Notes under the pieces: model-generated | The model's database searches: none | The model's input: only the letters and a program-made list of their open reading frames with translations | What the model was told of the DNA's origin: nothing | Part shown: in pieces, positions 44,007 through 55,212 of the stretch | Numbering within the stretch: position 1 is the first letter of the stretch | Layout of the letters: each line of letters begins with the position of its first letter | Position numbers and translations under genes: made by a program | Origin: Meconema thalassinum | Lineage: Eukaryota > Arthropoda > Insecta > Orthoptera > Tettigoniidae | Direction: 5' to 3' | Assembly (NCBI GenBank): GCA_946902985.2 | Contig: OX336398.1 | Span: 233,326,556 to 233,390,555, forward strand | DNA: 64,000 bases

Positions 44007-45554
44007 TCTACACCATGTTCAAGGGCAACGCATTTCAAAGATCTCTAAAAACATAATAATCAGGAAATTGGAGAAAAACTTAATGTGGGAGCGAAGATTC
44101 GAGGAGAAATAATTTCATCTCTGAGATTTGCTGATGACATCATCATCTTGGCGAAACGCCAGAGGATTTGAATGAGCTTTTGAATGGTATGGGATCCGCC
44201 TTGAAGAAAGAATTCATTATAAAAATCAATAAATGTAAAACAAAATTATTGGAATGCAGCCGAAATAAATGAGAAACCTCTATGGACATAAAATTGGCAG
44301 GTGAAACGCTACGGGAAGTAGGAGATTTCTGTTACTTAGGAAGCAAAATATCCAGTGATGGACGAAGCAAAGAGGATATAAAACGTAGATTGGCTCAGGA
44401 AAGGGAAGAATTTCTACAGAAAAGGAATCTGTTGACATCGAATATACATTTAGGTATTAGGAAGTCATTTTTGAAAGCTTTAGTCTGGAGCGTCACACTA
44501 TAAGGAAGTGAAACTTGGACTAATGGTGCAGCAGAAAAGAGGACAATTGAAGCGTTTGAAATGTGGTGTTACAGGAGAATTATGATCAGATGAATAGATA
44601 GGGTAACAAATGAAAGTGTATTAAGACGAGCGGGAGAGGAGTGATGTTTCTGGCGACTGCTAATAAAGAGAAGAGATAGGTTGATAGGACACATATTAAG
44701 CTACCCAGGAATAGCAAGCTTAGTTATGGATGGGAGGATCGAGGACAAGAACTGTAGGGGTAGACCAGGATTAAACAGATTGCCTCGGATGTAGGTTGTG
44801 GTAGCTACTGTATGTAGAGATGAAACGATTAGCTCAGGAGAGGGAGACATGGAGGGCCGCATCAAACCAGTCAAAAAACTAAAGACTCAAACAATATCAA
44901 TCAGGAATTTTTATTACTTAGAGAGGCATGTGAGTCAAAAGGGTTGTTGGAAAATTTCAATCCTTGAGATGTAACACTGGAAGAGACTCCATAATGTACA
45001 TCAGCGGCCAAGGTGAGAGATATTTTACTATAGGTCTATTAATAGCGACATGTTGACGTTCAAATCATCAATAAGTGTGGCAAAATTACACCTAGAATAG
45101 CTTAAGGAAAATACTTTTAATTCCCCATATTCCGATAGATTTGCCATTCCAGTGTGCAAGAGTGCAGTTCTCTCTTCAAACAATATTCGCTATTTCTATT
45201 AACAAAGCGCAATGACACACACTTAACATCAGCAGGTGTACATTTAGACAAACAATTTTTTCACATGGGCAACAGTATGTGGCGTGCTCGCGAGTATCCG
45301 GACAACAAAATCGTTATGTCTCAGCAGAAGATGGCAAAACCAAAAACGTAATTTTCAAATGTGTTCACTTTATGTATCATCGTACTCTGCAGACTTTCAC
45401 AACTCTATAAAATTCCCACTTTGCTCCTCATATCACTATACTGTATGTATTAGAATTAGAATGGACCCACCTGTAGCCGCGATTGCTGCAATAGAATAGA
45501 CCAATTATCATCCCCATTGTCTTGAACGCGAGCGAAGCCGCGGGTACCTGCTAG
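44007..45554 (+). mobile_element. Helitron-like element carrying an RT fragment, copy 1
   Basis: Boundaries are A|TCTACACCATG at 44006/44007 and CTAG|T at 45551-45554, preceded 8 nt upstream by the hairpin CGCGAGCGAAGCCGCG (45527-45542). These are the known Helitron hallmarks (5-prime TC, 3-prime hairpin and CTRR, insertion between A and T). Similarity to 46872-48428 starts and stops at exactly these bases. Between the LINE fragment (about 44080-44890) and the end lies non-coding sequence shared by both copies. No Rep/helicase is present. Confidence 0.6.
44080..44890 (+). pseudogene. RTE/BovB-like RT fragment inside Helitron copy 1
   Basis: It starts at motif C (SSLRFADDIIILA, FADD at 44127-44138), then a frameshift, then ETLREVGDFCYLGSKISSDG, EFLQKRNLLTSNIHLGIRK, WSVTL, stop, GSETWTNGAAEKRTIEAFE, more stops, GHILSYPGIASLV and DKNCRGRPGLNRLP. 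It ends in the LINE 3-prime UTR (CATCAAACCAGTC). It is more damaged than copy 2. It is not the continuation of the upstream LINE, which already has its own FADD motif. Confidence 0.8.
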
Positions 45555-46064
45555 TATATTATAATTGTGAAAATCTGTGTGTGTGTGTTAGTTTGTTACC
45601 TCTTGACACTAAAACGGCTGGACTGATTTGGATGAAATTTGAAATGGAGACATCTTATACCCTGGGATAACATATAGGCTACCATTCATCCGGAAATAAA
45701 TCATTGTTCCCATGGAATGGGCAACATAACTGAAAAGTCACCAAAAATACTCAACCGGGACAAAATATCGAAGTTGTTGCATAAAGACCGGACAAGGCTC
45801 ACTTTACGCCCCTCGATGCAAGGAACAATACTCGGTGTGTCCCTACGGGACACCGAAAACTACATTTTAAGGCCCTAATACCAACTGTTTCAAAGATATT
45901 CGCAGAAAACTATCTTCACTCTGATAAACTGAAGAACTAATGGCAATTCCGTTTCCTTGGCAACTGAATCTCAAGGTATGACATCCGATTTTCAATATAT
46001 TCCTGTAGGAGGCAATGCCAATCCATTTATTATCTTTTTCAAGATACATATAAACACAATAAGA
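45555..46064. repeat. interspersed repeat start with the AAACGGCTG motif
   Basis: Directly after the Helitron end: a GT microsatellite, then ACTAAAACGGCTGGACTGAT and GATGAAATTTG. The same type of block sits next to a microsatellite in the other rolling-circle-type elements here. The rest is not recognised. No coding frame is supported. Confidence 0.5.
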
Positions 46065-46352
46065 ACAGGGTAGCGCGCCTGCATCCCATCCGGAGGCTCC
46101 GGGTTCGATTCCCGGCTCCGTCAGAAATTTTAGACACTGACGTGAGGACTGCAACGGAGGGCACTCAGCTTCGTGAGGAAAATTGAGTAGCTGTCTGATA
46201 GTGAGGTAGCGCTCCGGTCACGAAGAACAAGATTAACGGCCGAGGGGACACGATGCACTGACCACTCGTCACCACAATATCTGCAGACCAAATGACTGGG
46301 GAGCGGTCGCAAGATAGGCCTAGGCCCTTCGTAATCTGTAGTGCCAGGGGTA
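46065..46352 (+). mobile_element. tRNA-derived SINE (family B), 5-prime truncated
   Basis: GGGTAGCGCGCCTG (A-box region) and GGGTTCGATTCCCGG (B box), then the family B body ending in GTGCCAGGGG. The first about 20 bases of the family head are missing. 46353-46871 beyond it holds nothing I recognise. Confidence 0.8.
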
Positions 46353-46871
46353 AAAACGTTAGGGGTAGCGCCTTCTAATACCACATTTAATTTTTAAACA
46401 CTACAGTAGCGGCTACTAAATAAAGGTAGCGATATAGCTACGTTCAATTTCATAAACACTGGGCTCACAAATCCCGTATAGTTAAGTACAAATGTCAGTT
46501 TGGTCGTTATTTCAGTAGCAACGAAGCTCTGAGGCGGCTATTGCCGTTTCCGTAACACTTAAGGCATCCCGCCGTCACATACCTCAATGTGCACTTACAA
46601 AATTGTGAACCAGTCTATTTTACTGAAAGGAATTTCTACGAGCGAGTATACACTCCGGCAAAAACCACATTCACCACCTTTTCCAAAATTTACACAAGAC
46701 ATGATTTTTAAAGCACACTTCTGTATGTTAAGGTACAGAGATATACCACATGGAAAGATACAATAAAATGTTGGCAAATCTGAGTTCAAGGAACTGCTGG
46801 CCAGAATAGGCTTTCGGTACAGGTTATGCGGCCCATGTTCGTAACATGGAATGTTTTCCTTTGACAATGCA

Positions 46872-48428
46872 TCTACACCATGTGCGAGGGCAACGCATTT
46901 CAAAGATCTCTAAAAACACAATAATCAGGAAATTGGAGAAATATTTTAAGTGGGAGCGAAGATTCAAGGAGAAATAATTTCATCTTTGAGATATGCTGAT
47001 GACATCGTCATCTTGGCCGATACGCCAGAGGATTTGAACGAGTTTTTGAATGGTATGGAGTCCGTTTTGAGGAAAGAATTCATGATGAAAATCAATAAAT
47101 GTAAAACAAAATTATTGGAATGCAGAAATAAATCAGAAACCTATATGGACCTCAAATTGGCAGGTGAAACTCTACGGGAAGTAGGAGACTTCTGTTACTT
47201 AAGAAGCAACATAACCAGTGATGGACGAAGCAAAGACCAGGTTGGCTCAGGCAAGGAAAGCATTTCTACAGAAAAGGAATCTGTGGACATCGAATATACA
47301 TTTAGGTATTAGGAAGTCATTTTTGAAAACTTTTGTCTGGAGCGTGACACTATAAGGAAGTGAAACTTGGACGAATGGTGCAGCAGAAAAGAGGACAATT
47401 GAAGCGTTTGAAAAGTGGCATTACAGGAGAATGATGAAGATCAGATGGGTTGATAGGGTAACAAATGAAGAGCTATTAAGACGAGTGGGAGAGAAGAGAT
47501 GTTTCTGGCGACTGCTAATGAAGAGAAGGGATAGGTTGGTAGGACACATATTAAGACACCCAGGAATAGCAAGCTTATTTATGGAAGCGAGGGTCGAGGA
47601 CAAGAACTGTAGGGGTAGACCGGGGTTAAACAGATTGCCACGGATGTAGGGTGTGGTAGCTATGTAGAGATTAAACGATTATCTCAGGAGGGGGAAGCAT
47701 GGAGGGCTGCATCAAACCAGTAAAAAACTGAAGACTCAAACAACAACAATCGGGAATTTCAATTAATTAGAGAGGCATGTGAGGCAAAAGGGTGGTTGGA
47801 GAATTTCAATCCCTGCTATGTAACACAGGAAGAGACTGCGTAATGTACTTCAGCGGCCAAGGTGAGAGATATTTTACTATAGGTCTATTAATAGTGACAT
47901 GTTGACGTTCAAATCATCAATAAGTGTGGCAAAATTACACCCAGTATAACTTAAGGAAAAATACTTTTAATTCCCCATATTCCGATAGATTTGCCATTCC
48001 AGTGTGCAAGAGTGCAGTTCCCTCTTCAAACAATATTCGCTATTTCTATTAACAAAGCGCAATGGCACACAGTGAACAGCAGCAGGTGTACATTTAGGCA
48101 AAACCATTTTTTCCCGTGGGCAACTGTATGTGGCGTGCTCGCGAGTATCCGGACAACAAAATCGTTATTTCTCAGCAGAAGATGGCAAAACCAAAAACGT
48201 AAATTTCAAATGTGTTCACATAATGTAACATCGTACTCTGCAGACTTTCACAACTCTATAAAATTCCCACTTTGCTCCTCATATCACTATATAGTATGTA
48301 TCAGAATTTTCAGAATTATAATGAACCAACCTGTAGCCGCGATTGCTGTAATAGAATAGACCAATTATCAGCAATAATGCATCGTCCCCATTGTCTTGAT
48401 CGCGAGCGAAGCCGCGGGTATCTGCTAG
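46872..48428 (+). mobile_element. Helitron-like element carrying an RT fragment, copy 2
   Basis: A|TCTACACCATG at 46871/46872 and CTAG|T at 48425-48428 with the same GC-GAA-GC hairpin before it. 1557 bp against 1548 for copy 1, collinear throughout. The surrounding sequence is unrelated to that of copy 1, so the unit moved rather than being part of a larger local duplication. Confidence 0.6.
46940..47745 (+). pseudogene. RTE/BovB-like RT fragment inside Helitron copy 2
   Basis: The frame 46950-47312 is open for 120 codons: GEIISSLRYADDIVILADTP (motif C as YADD, 46992-47003), then EFMMKINKCKTKLLECRNKS and ETLREVGDFCYLRSNITSDG. A frameshift follows, then (47431-47649) IRWVDRVTNEELLRRVGEKR and CFWRLLMKRRDRLVGHILRH with DKNCRGRPGLNRL. 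The palm motif is intact, but motif A is absent, so no RT activity is expected. Confidence 0.8.
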
Positions 48429-48944
48429 TGAAAAATATAATATGAAAATCAATATTAAAAATTCCTCTCGGCACGCCGGAAGGCGGAGGTAGATTTCACC
48501 GGGCAAACTAGGGGATAGGCTATAATAGGCAAAATATGCAGGTTTTCGTAGGAGGATCAGACCTCATTTATTGCGAGAAAGTATTTTACAATTGGAGGTT
48601 AGTTAACATTTTTTCGTCTTTCTATGCATTTTCTTTTAACATTTTACTGTCTTATGGGGATGGTAACCTTCTTGTCATTTGGGGTTAATTTTTATACTTG
48701 TGATCACACTGTCCTTATGCAAGGTTTGGAAATAATGTGTAACTATCTAACAGTCTGTTACTTCTTCACGCAAAATTTTATCTCCCGCAGAGATGTTGGT
48801 TGGTTCCTCAGTTTAGGGCCTGCGACAAGGTGGTCATGTAACCCTGTGTACATTGGGTGTGTGTAGAATCTGTCTGATAAACGGTGTTATTTGTGATGAC
48901 TGTATTCGTCTGTAATTCAGGTAAGGTCTGCAGACGGTCAATTT
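48429..48944. other. intergenic, nothing recognised
   Basis: AT-rich, no supported feature; an 80-codon plus-strand frame (48624-48866) has no known match. Confidence 0.5.
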
Positions 48945-49178
48945 TAAGTAGTAGTACCTAATTTTGTACCAAATACTAACGTCAACGACACCTAGCTGTG
49001 AACTTGGCTGCTAGATGCCACCGCAACCAGCAACTGGCAACGAACGTTGTAACTTCCCCTCCGAAGGAAAGCATGCTGACGAATTTTTAGCGCTCTTAGA
49101 AAATCCGGCGACTTTGGCCGGCTTTGAACCAGCACCTTGGGCATAGAAGTTCAGCATGCTACCAGTTAGCCGCTTCCC
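48945..49178 (-). mobile_element. SINE related to family H
   Basis: In complement: head AGCGGCTAACTGGTAGCATG with B-box-like GGTTCAAAGCCGG, then AGTCGCCGGATTTTCTAAG, AGCGCTAAAAATTCGTC and CTTCCTTCGGAGGGGAAG, as in 27044-27474 and 54106-54410. Ends are approximate. Confidence 0.7.
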
Positions 49179-49194
49179 TCATAGTCAGATGGAA

Positions 49195-50240
49195 CAAGAA
49201 GTTCCGTGACGAACTAAAGAGCCTACTTTTCTTAAAATTAAGATTCATGCCATAGATTAATCTACAGTATTTGAACCTATCTAGAATAATGACGAAATTA
49301 AGTGGGTAATATCGAAATGTCTTAATTAGTTCGAAATAAGGTATACTAGGCATAATGTAGCCTAATAGAGCAATACAGTTGGCAGCTCTGGTGACTGAAT
49401 ATATTCTTACTTCCATCTCCTAAGGTACAGAATACAAAATGTGGTTGAGGTCCAAAGGACGTTACATGGATTTAGACATTGGATCTATTAGTACACGTAA
49501 AAGCATGTTGGCAACAATGTCATGCGAGTGCTGGTCAGAAATAATCTGAAATATTATATATTTGTGTGCCAATTTTGGATGAAATCCATTTGTTGGTATA
49601 GAAGTTACATGTATTTAAAAATTGGTCCTATCAGCAGGCTTAGAATCATGTTGGTAGAACTGACGTATATAAGTTACTCCAAATTAATGTAAAATGGCGG
49701 GTAATTTACGTGTGCATAGTTTAAAGCTGTCGCCTTGCATACTTTCGGATATATTTGGATACAAAATAGAGAGCAATTATTAACAGTTGGCAGCCCTGGT
49801 GGCTCTTAAGAATACACTCAGTCATATATGTTTATGTACACATATTACATACAAAATTTAGTTGAAATCCAATTGATAGTGTAGAAGTTATATGCATTTA
49901 AAAATTGGACTTATCAGAAGGCTTAACATTATTTTGGCAACCCTGTCAATCCAACATGGAGCTCAAATTTCTAGTGCGTTTTTTTAGCAGTTGGTAGAAC
50001 TGGCATCTTTTTCAGATATGGCCCTGAGATATTCCGGTATACACTTTTACTCATACTAAATTTGGATTCGATTGCTGCAGCCGTTTAGGAGTTGATAGGG
50101 GGACACACACACACACACAGCCAGACAGACAGAAGGACAGACAGACAGACAGACAGACAGAAGGACAGACACATTTTCCCGGATATATCTTATAAGTCTA
50201 TTTTTTCCTCATTTTTGAAAAGTGTGAAAAGAAGGCTAAA
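49195..50240 (-). mobile_element. DINE-like element, subfamily 3
   Basis: The 3-prime end is at 49195 (CTTG in complement, with hairpin AGTTC/GAACT at 49199-49215). The 5-prime part at 50175-50240 has a TTTAGCCTTCTTTTC start and CA/CAGA microsatellites (50101-50170) next to GATTGCTGCAGCCGTTTAGG. Its last base adjoins the 3-prime end of the next element at 50241. Confidence 0.6.
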
Positions 50241-52093
50241 CAAGATGTTCAGTAAAGAACATATAGCCTACTTTCACCTAAATGCATGGGTATTGTTATA
50301 ACTCTTTGTCCTTTTCAAGGAGTATAATTGAATGTTGGTTGTAGTAGCTTGTTGAAATACAACGTGCTATAGGGATATTAAACATGAATATGAGGTGCCC
50401 TTTGCTAGTGCTACCTCTGAAAAAGAAATGCATTCAATTCGGTTTCACCGTGTTTGAATTGATCTGGGGAATGGATTTCCACACATACATGGCCGCTATT
50501 TGCAAACTATTGGGCTGATGACCTTGTAGTCAGTCATAAGATGCTTTCCACAAAAAGGCATGTTGTTGCCAAATCCGGTAGAGATCAAATTATTAGGATG
50601 GTCGAAATTTGATTTAAGCTTTTAACATTTGGGTGGCCGTCATTCCGTTTCCGTCAATATGGCGGCGATATAAAACATGACACTGAGGTGCCTTTTGCTT
50701 GTGCTACATCTGTACCAAATTTCGTTCAATTCGGTTTCACCGTGTTTGAATTGATAGGGGGAATCGATTTGCACACATACTTGGCCACCATCTGCAAACT
50801 ATTGGGCTGATGATCAAGCATTTTGGTCAGAATATGCTTCCCACATAAAGATTTGTTGTTGCAAAATTTGGTAGAGACTAGATTATTAGGTTGGTCGTAA
50901 TTACTTTTTAGCCTTTAACATTTGGGTGGCCGCGATTACGTTTCCGTCAAGATGGCGGTGATATAAAACATGACACTGAGGTGCCCTTTGCTAGTGCTAC
51001 CTCTGTACCAAATTTCATTCCATTCGGTTACACCGTGTTCGAATTAATAGGGGTAATCGATTTTGACACAAAGATGGCCGCCATCCGCAAACTATTAGGC
51101 TAATGACCTATTAGATTTGTCAAAGGATGCTTCCTCCATAAAGGTATGTTGTTGCAAAATTTGGTAGAGATCGGATGAATAGGTTAGTCGTAATTTGATT
51201 TAAGCTTTGAACATTTGTGTGGCCGCCATTACGTTTCCGTCAAGATGGCGGTGATATAAAACATGAAACTGAGGTGCCCTTTGCTAGTGCTACCTCTGTA
51301 CCAAATTTCATTCCATTCGGTTACACCGTGTTCGAATTAATAGGGGTAATCGATTTTGACACAAAGATGGCCGCCATCCGCAAACTATTAGGCTAATGAC
51401 CTATTAGATTTGTCAAAGGATGCTCCCCCCTTAAAGGTATGTTGTTGCAAAATTTGGTAGAGATCGGATGATTAGGTTAGTCGTAATTTGATTTAAGCTT
51501 TGAACATTTGTGTGGCCGCCATTTCGTTTCCGTCAAGATGGCGGCGATATAAAACATGACACTGTGGTGCCCTTTGCTAGTACTACCTCTGTACCAAATT
51601 TCGTTCCATTCGGTTTCACCGTGTTCGAATTAATAGGGGCAATCGATTTTCACACAAGGATGGCCGCCATCCGCAAACTATTAGGCTAATGACCTATTAT
51701 ATTTGTCAAAGGATGCTCCCTCCATAAAGGTATGTTGTTGCAAAATTTGGTAGAGATCGGATGAATAGGTTAGTCGTAATTTGATTTAAGCTTTGAACAT
51801 TTGTGTGGCCGCCATTACGTTTCCGTCAAGATGGCGGCGATATAAAACATGACACTGAGGTGTCCTTTACTAGTGCTACCTTTGTACCAAATTTCGTTCA
51901 ATTTGCGCTCACCGTGTTCGAATTGATAGGGGGGGACAGACATTCAGAGTACACACACTCACACACACACACACACACACAGACTCAGACACACACACAT
52001 ACACACACACAGACAGACACACTTTTTTTCGCCCTGTAGTGATCTCATAAGTCTACTTTCATTTTTTGCAAAAATCGAAAGTAGGCTAAAATG
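50241..52093 (-). mobile_element. DINE-like element, subfamily 2, with 293-bp tandem core
   Basis: Complement: 5-prime TTTTAGCCTACTTTCG with pairing GAAAGTAG (52040-52090), a GT/CA microsatellite (51950-52020), a tandem core, then GTGAAAGTAGGCTATATGTT, hairpin ATGTTC/GAACAT and CTTG|TT at 50241-50244. It has the same architecture as subfamily 1, with a different core. It is non-coding. Confidence 0.65.
50370..51910. repeat. 293-bp tandem array, about 5.3 units
   Basis: The GGCGG of the box GTCAA(G)ATGGCGG starts at 50661, 50954, 51247, 51540 and 51833: exactly 293 bp each time. Each unit also has ATGGCCGCCATCCGC and GTGGCCGCCATTACG. The units at 50954-51833 are near identical; the first (from about 50370) is more diverged. 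Confidence 0.92.
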
Positions 52094-52660
52094 AATGTGA
52101 TCTCGTCAATGGCGTTGTCTTGGCAACCTCTGATAGATCATCCCTTATCAATTTAAAAGCGTTGTTATGGTAACCTCTGATGGCACTTGGCATTTTTTAA
52201 AATTCCGAAATCATTTTTCTCATCCCTTGGAGTAATGGTGGGTCATATCAAAAATTCTTTCAGACAAATGTTTTAGGTAATTATTAGGGGAATATTTTCC
52301 ATTTTGTACGGTTTTGATATTGTGCCTATTAAGAGAGATATGATTAATGTTTCCCGAAAAACCCACTTTTTTCCACCCCTTTGGTCAATGGTTGGTGCTA
52401 TCAAAAAATATATTTGACATAAATTTTTGGCACTTATCCGACGCATATTATGAACTTGGAATGGATTCGATATTTCACGTATTAAGAGAGTTATAGCGAA
52501 ATTTCACTTTTTCTAAAAAAGCCCCCCATTTTCACCCCCTTCGACCGATTTTGCCCATTAACGAACTCGACCGAGATTTTATAGGGATACATATTATATA
52601 AAAGATTCAAAGTGATTGGTGCAAAATTACGGCAGTTATCGTGTCCACAAGGAACTGATA
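52094..52660. repeat. interspersed repeat with diverged sub-repeats of about 150 bp
   Basis: CCCTTGGAGTAATGGTGG (about 52227) and CCCTTTGGTCAATGGTTGG (about 52377) head two related units, each with ATTAAGAGAGWTAT near the end; a third starts with CCCCTTCGACCGATTTTGCC (about 52535). A TATA/GATA run follows at about 52660-52700. No coding frame. Confidence 0.5.
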
Positions 52661-52849
52661 TATATATAGAGATAGATAGATAGATACATATATACATAAA
52701 TTATATATAAACTTTTGAACTGACGGTGGTTTTGGGGTCTGGGGGATGTGAAACGCGAAGATATGTCGAAATTTTCCGGAAGTCGAAACATGGTACCCAT
52801 TGCAATAGTTAGCTTTCTAATGAAATCTACCTAAAAGACGGAAATAATG

Positions 52850-53840
52850 GTATGCGCTAGAGAACAACTTAATGCAGCTATTCACATAGCTGGTGCTCCA
52901 CTTAAGCAAGTTAACACTCTCACCTAACTAGGGAGTAAAATTACTTCCACTCGAAAACGTTCAACTGATATTCAAGCTAGAATTGCCCAAGCCAATATTG
53001 CATTTAACAGCAAAAATCCCTTCTGACTTCAAAGAATATATCTATTGAGAACAGGACTAAATTTATAAAATGTTATGTATGGAGTGTAGCCTTGTATGGC
53101 TCAGAAGCTTGGACAATGGGATGTGCTGATAAAAGAAGACTTGCAGCTTTTGAAATGTGGTGTTGGCGGCGGATGGGAAAAATTCCAAGGACCGCAAGAG
53201 TGATGAATGACGAAGTGCTCAAAAACATTAATGAAAAGAGAGCATTTCTCAAAACAATACTGAAACGACAAGACCAACTGATAGGAAGGACATGTCTATC
53301 GCCACCATAACGTTATGTTTCTTTTAGCGTATGGCTTTTAGTGCCGGGAGTGTCCGAGGACATGTTAGGCTCGCCAGTTTTGTAGCTGCTTCGAGACGGA
53401 CACCAAATGGGTGAGCTACAATTACCGTGGGGGAGGAAAGTTGGAAGGGAAGGTCGAGGAGTTGGAAGGTAGCGGCTGTGGCCTATAGTTAGGGACCAAC
53501 CCCGGCATTTGCCTGGAAGGAAGATGGGATACCACAGAAGACCATCTTCAAGGTTGCCGGCGGGGGGATTCGAACCTCCTCGCCTCCCGGATGTGAGCGA
53601 CTGCCAACAGTCATGCCGTAACGACCGCGGCTAACTCACCCGGTTAACGTTATGGTAACTGTGTTAGATGGCATAATTCGGGGCAAGAGGGAAAGAGGGC
53701 GACCGAGACTGCAATACATCATAATTGATCATAACAGATGTTAATATCCATTCATACAGAGACAGGAAGAGACTGACTGGCGACAGGGAAGAATGGAAGA
53801 GGAGGATTGCTGCCGACCAATCTACGGATTGAGAACATGA
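52850..53840 (+). pseudogene. RTE/BovB-like LINE C-terminus, split by a SINE
   Basis: LNAAIHIAGAPLKQVNTLT, then LGSKITSTRKRSTDIQARIA and QANIAFNSKNPF, a frameshift, MYGSEAWTMGCADKRRLAAF and EMWCWRRMGKIPRTARVMND, DQLIGR, then the SINE (53318-53644), then VTVLDGIIRGKRERGRPRLQ. This keeps the order YLGS, YGSE-x-W, FE-x-WCWRRM, RGRPR of the family, with several stops. Subfamily distinct from the 44-47 kb copies. Confidence 0.8.
53318..53644 (-). mobile_element. tRNA-derived SINE (family G), complete
   Basis: Flanked by TAACGTTATG (53308-53317 and 53645-53654). In complement the head is GTTAGCCGCGGTCGTTACGG with AGGTTCGAATCCCCC (B box). The tail carries GGCTTTTAGTGCCGGGAGTG (plus strand), shared with 27044-27474. 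Confidence 0.9.
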
Positions 53841-53936
53841 ATTAATTATGTAAATTACAGTACAAATTAATATATGCCAAGTTGGATTATTGAGGGTTTA
53901 AAAATTAAATTGTATTTGAAAACATCAAGAGATCTG

Positions 53937-54036
53937 ATATAACAGCTTAGGCTTTCACGGCCGGCGTTCATAATTAAGTACAAGTTATCCTGTCTGGACC
54001 ACGGCCTACAAGCCCGAAAAACTTGTACTCAATTAC
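53937..54036. mobile_element. 100-bp insertion with hairpin and 11-bp target duplication
   Basis: Flanked by CAAGAGATCTG (53926-53936 and 54037-54047). It contains GGCTTTCACGGCCGGCGTTC and a 16-bp arm at 53971-53986 that pairs, with two mismatches, with 54020-54035. GACCGGCGTTGAAA at about 36174 is a related piece, so this is the end of an interspersed family. Confidence 0.65.
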
Positions 54037-54105
54037 CAAGAGATCTGTTATCATCATAAGGATTGCAAATTATCATGCATATTTTCAGTCTTCAGTATAC
54101 ATTGA

Positions 54106-54410
54106 GGAAGCTTCGGTAGCATTAGTTGGTAGCATGCCAAGCTTCTGAGCCCAAGATCGCGGGTTCAAACCCGGCCGAAGTCGTCGGATTTTTTAAGAGC
54201 GTTAAACTCCTTCAATATGTCTTCCTTCGGTGAAGAAGTAAAGCCGGCGGTCCCATGTCATACATTTATGGCATGTTAAAAAACCTTCCACTAATTACAC
54301 CTGTGTGAAGCTAAATTGTATAGGTTAAGAATGTAAAAAACGCTCTTAGATTCCTACGTTCGTTGCCAAGAGCCGACTGCCGGTACGTCTGGAAGCTAAG
54401 TTCTGAACTA
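54106..54410 (+). mobile_element. tRNA-derived SINE (family H)
   Basis: GGAAGCTTCGGTAGCATTAG head and GGGTTCAAACCCGG (B box), then AAGTCGTCGGATTTTTTAAG and AAAGCCGGCGGTCCCATGTC as in 27044-27474. The end is approximate. Confidence 0.75.
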
Positions 54411-54666
54411 GTAGTCGTTGACGGTGGCGTTTGGCGGCAAAAGTAGGAACTACTTAAAAATTGAATGTCTGCAGTCCTTACTTGAATTAAAACAGATACA
54501 CACACTAATACAGTCATCACAATTAACACCGGTTATCAGACAGATTCTACACACATCCAAAGTACACGGGGCTACATGTCCGCGTTGTCGCAGCCTCTAA
54601 ACTTAAGAACCAACCAACCAAAATATATGATGCAATATATTTTAATTAGTTATTATTTTCAGTTTT

Positions 54667-54996
54667 AAGCCTCCGTGGCTTAGGCGGCAGCACGCCGGCC
54701 TCTCACCGCTGGGTCCGTGGTTCAAATGCAGGTCAATCCATGTGAGATCTGTGCTGGACAAAACGGAGGCAGACAGGTTTTTCTCCGGGTACTCCGGTTT
54801 TCCCTGTCATAAATTCATTCCAGCAACACTCTCCAATATCATTTCATGTCATCTGTCATTCATTTAATCATTGCCCCAGAGGAGTGCGTCAGGCCTCGGC
54901 AGCCGACACAGTCCATATCCTCGCCGCTAGATGGGGGCTTCATTCATTCCATTCCTGACCCGGTCGGAGACTGGAAGCAGGCTGTGGATTTCATTC
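54667..54996 (+). mobile_element. tRNA-derived SINE (family A), complete
   Basis: Flanked by the 15-bp duplication ATTATTTTCAGTTTT (54652-54666 and 54997-55011). The head is GCCTCCGTGGCTTAGGCGGC, with GGTTCAAATGCAGG as B box. It is collinear with 26221-26552. Confidence 0.92.
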
Positions 54997-55044
54997 ATTA
55001 TTTTCAGTTTTGCTTCTGTGAGAGCGTAGTGAAAGGGGCGAAGT

Positions 55045-55212
55045 ACATCGATTGATCGACAAAACTATTAATCAATTATTCGACCAACTGATTAATCGAT
55101 TAAACGACCAATCTATTAATCGATTAAATGCAAAATAATTCTTATTTGTAGCAATTAATTGCTTTAACAGTTTCAATTAATCGATTATTTTTGAACTCAA
55201 TTTAATCGATTA
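55045..55212. repeat. cluster of TAATCGATTA palindromes
   Basis: TAATCGATTA or one-base variants occur about six times in 170 bp, with CGACCAA between some of them. The family F SINE inserted into the last one. Origin unknown. Confidence 0.7.
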
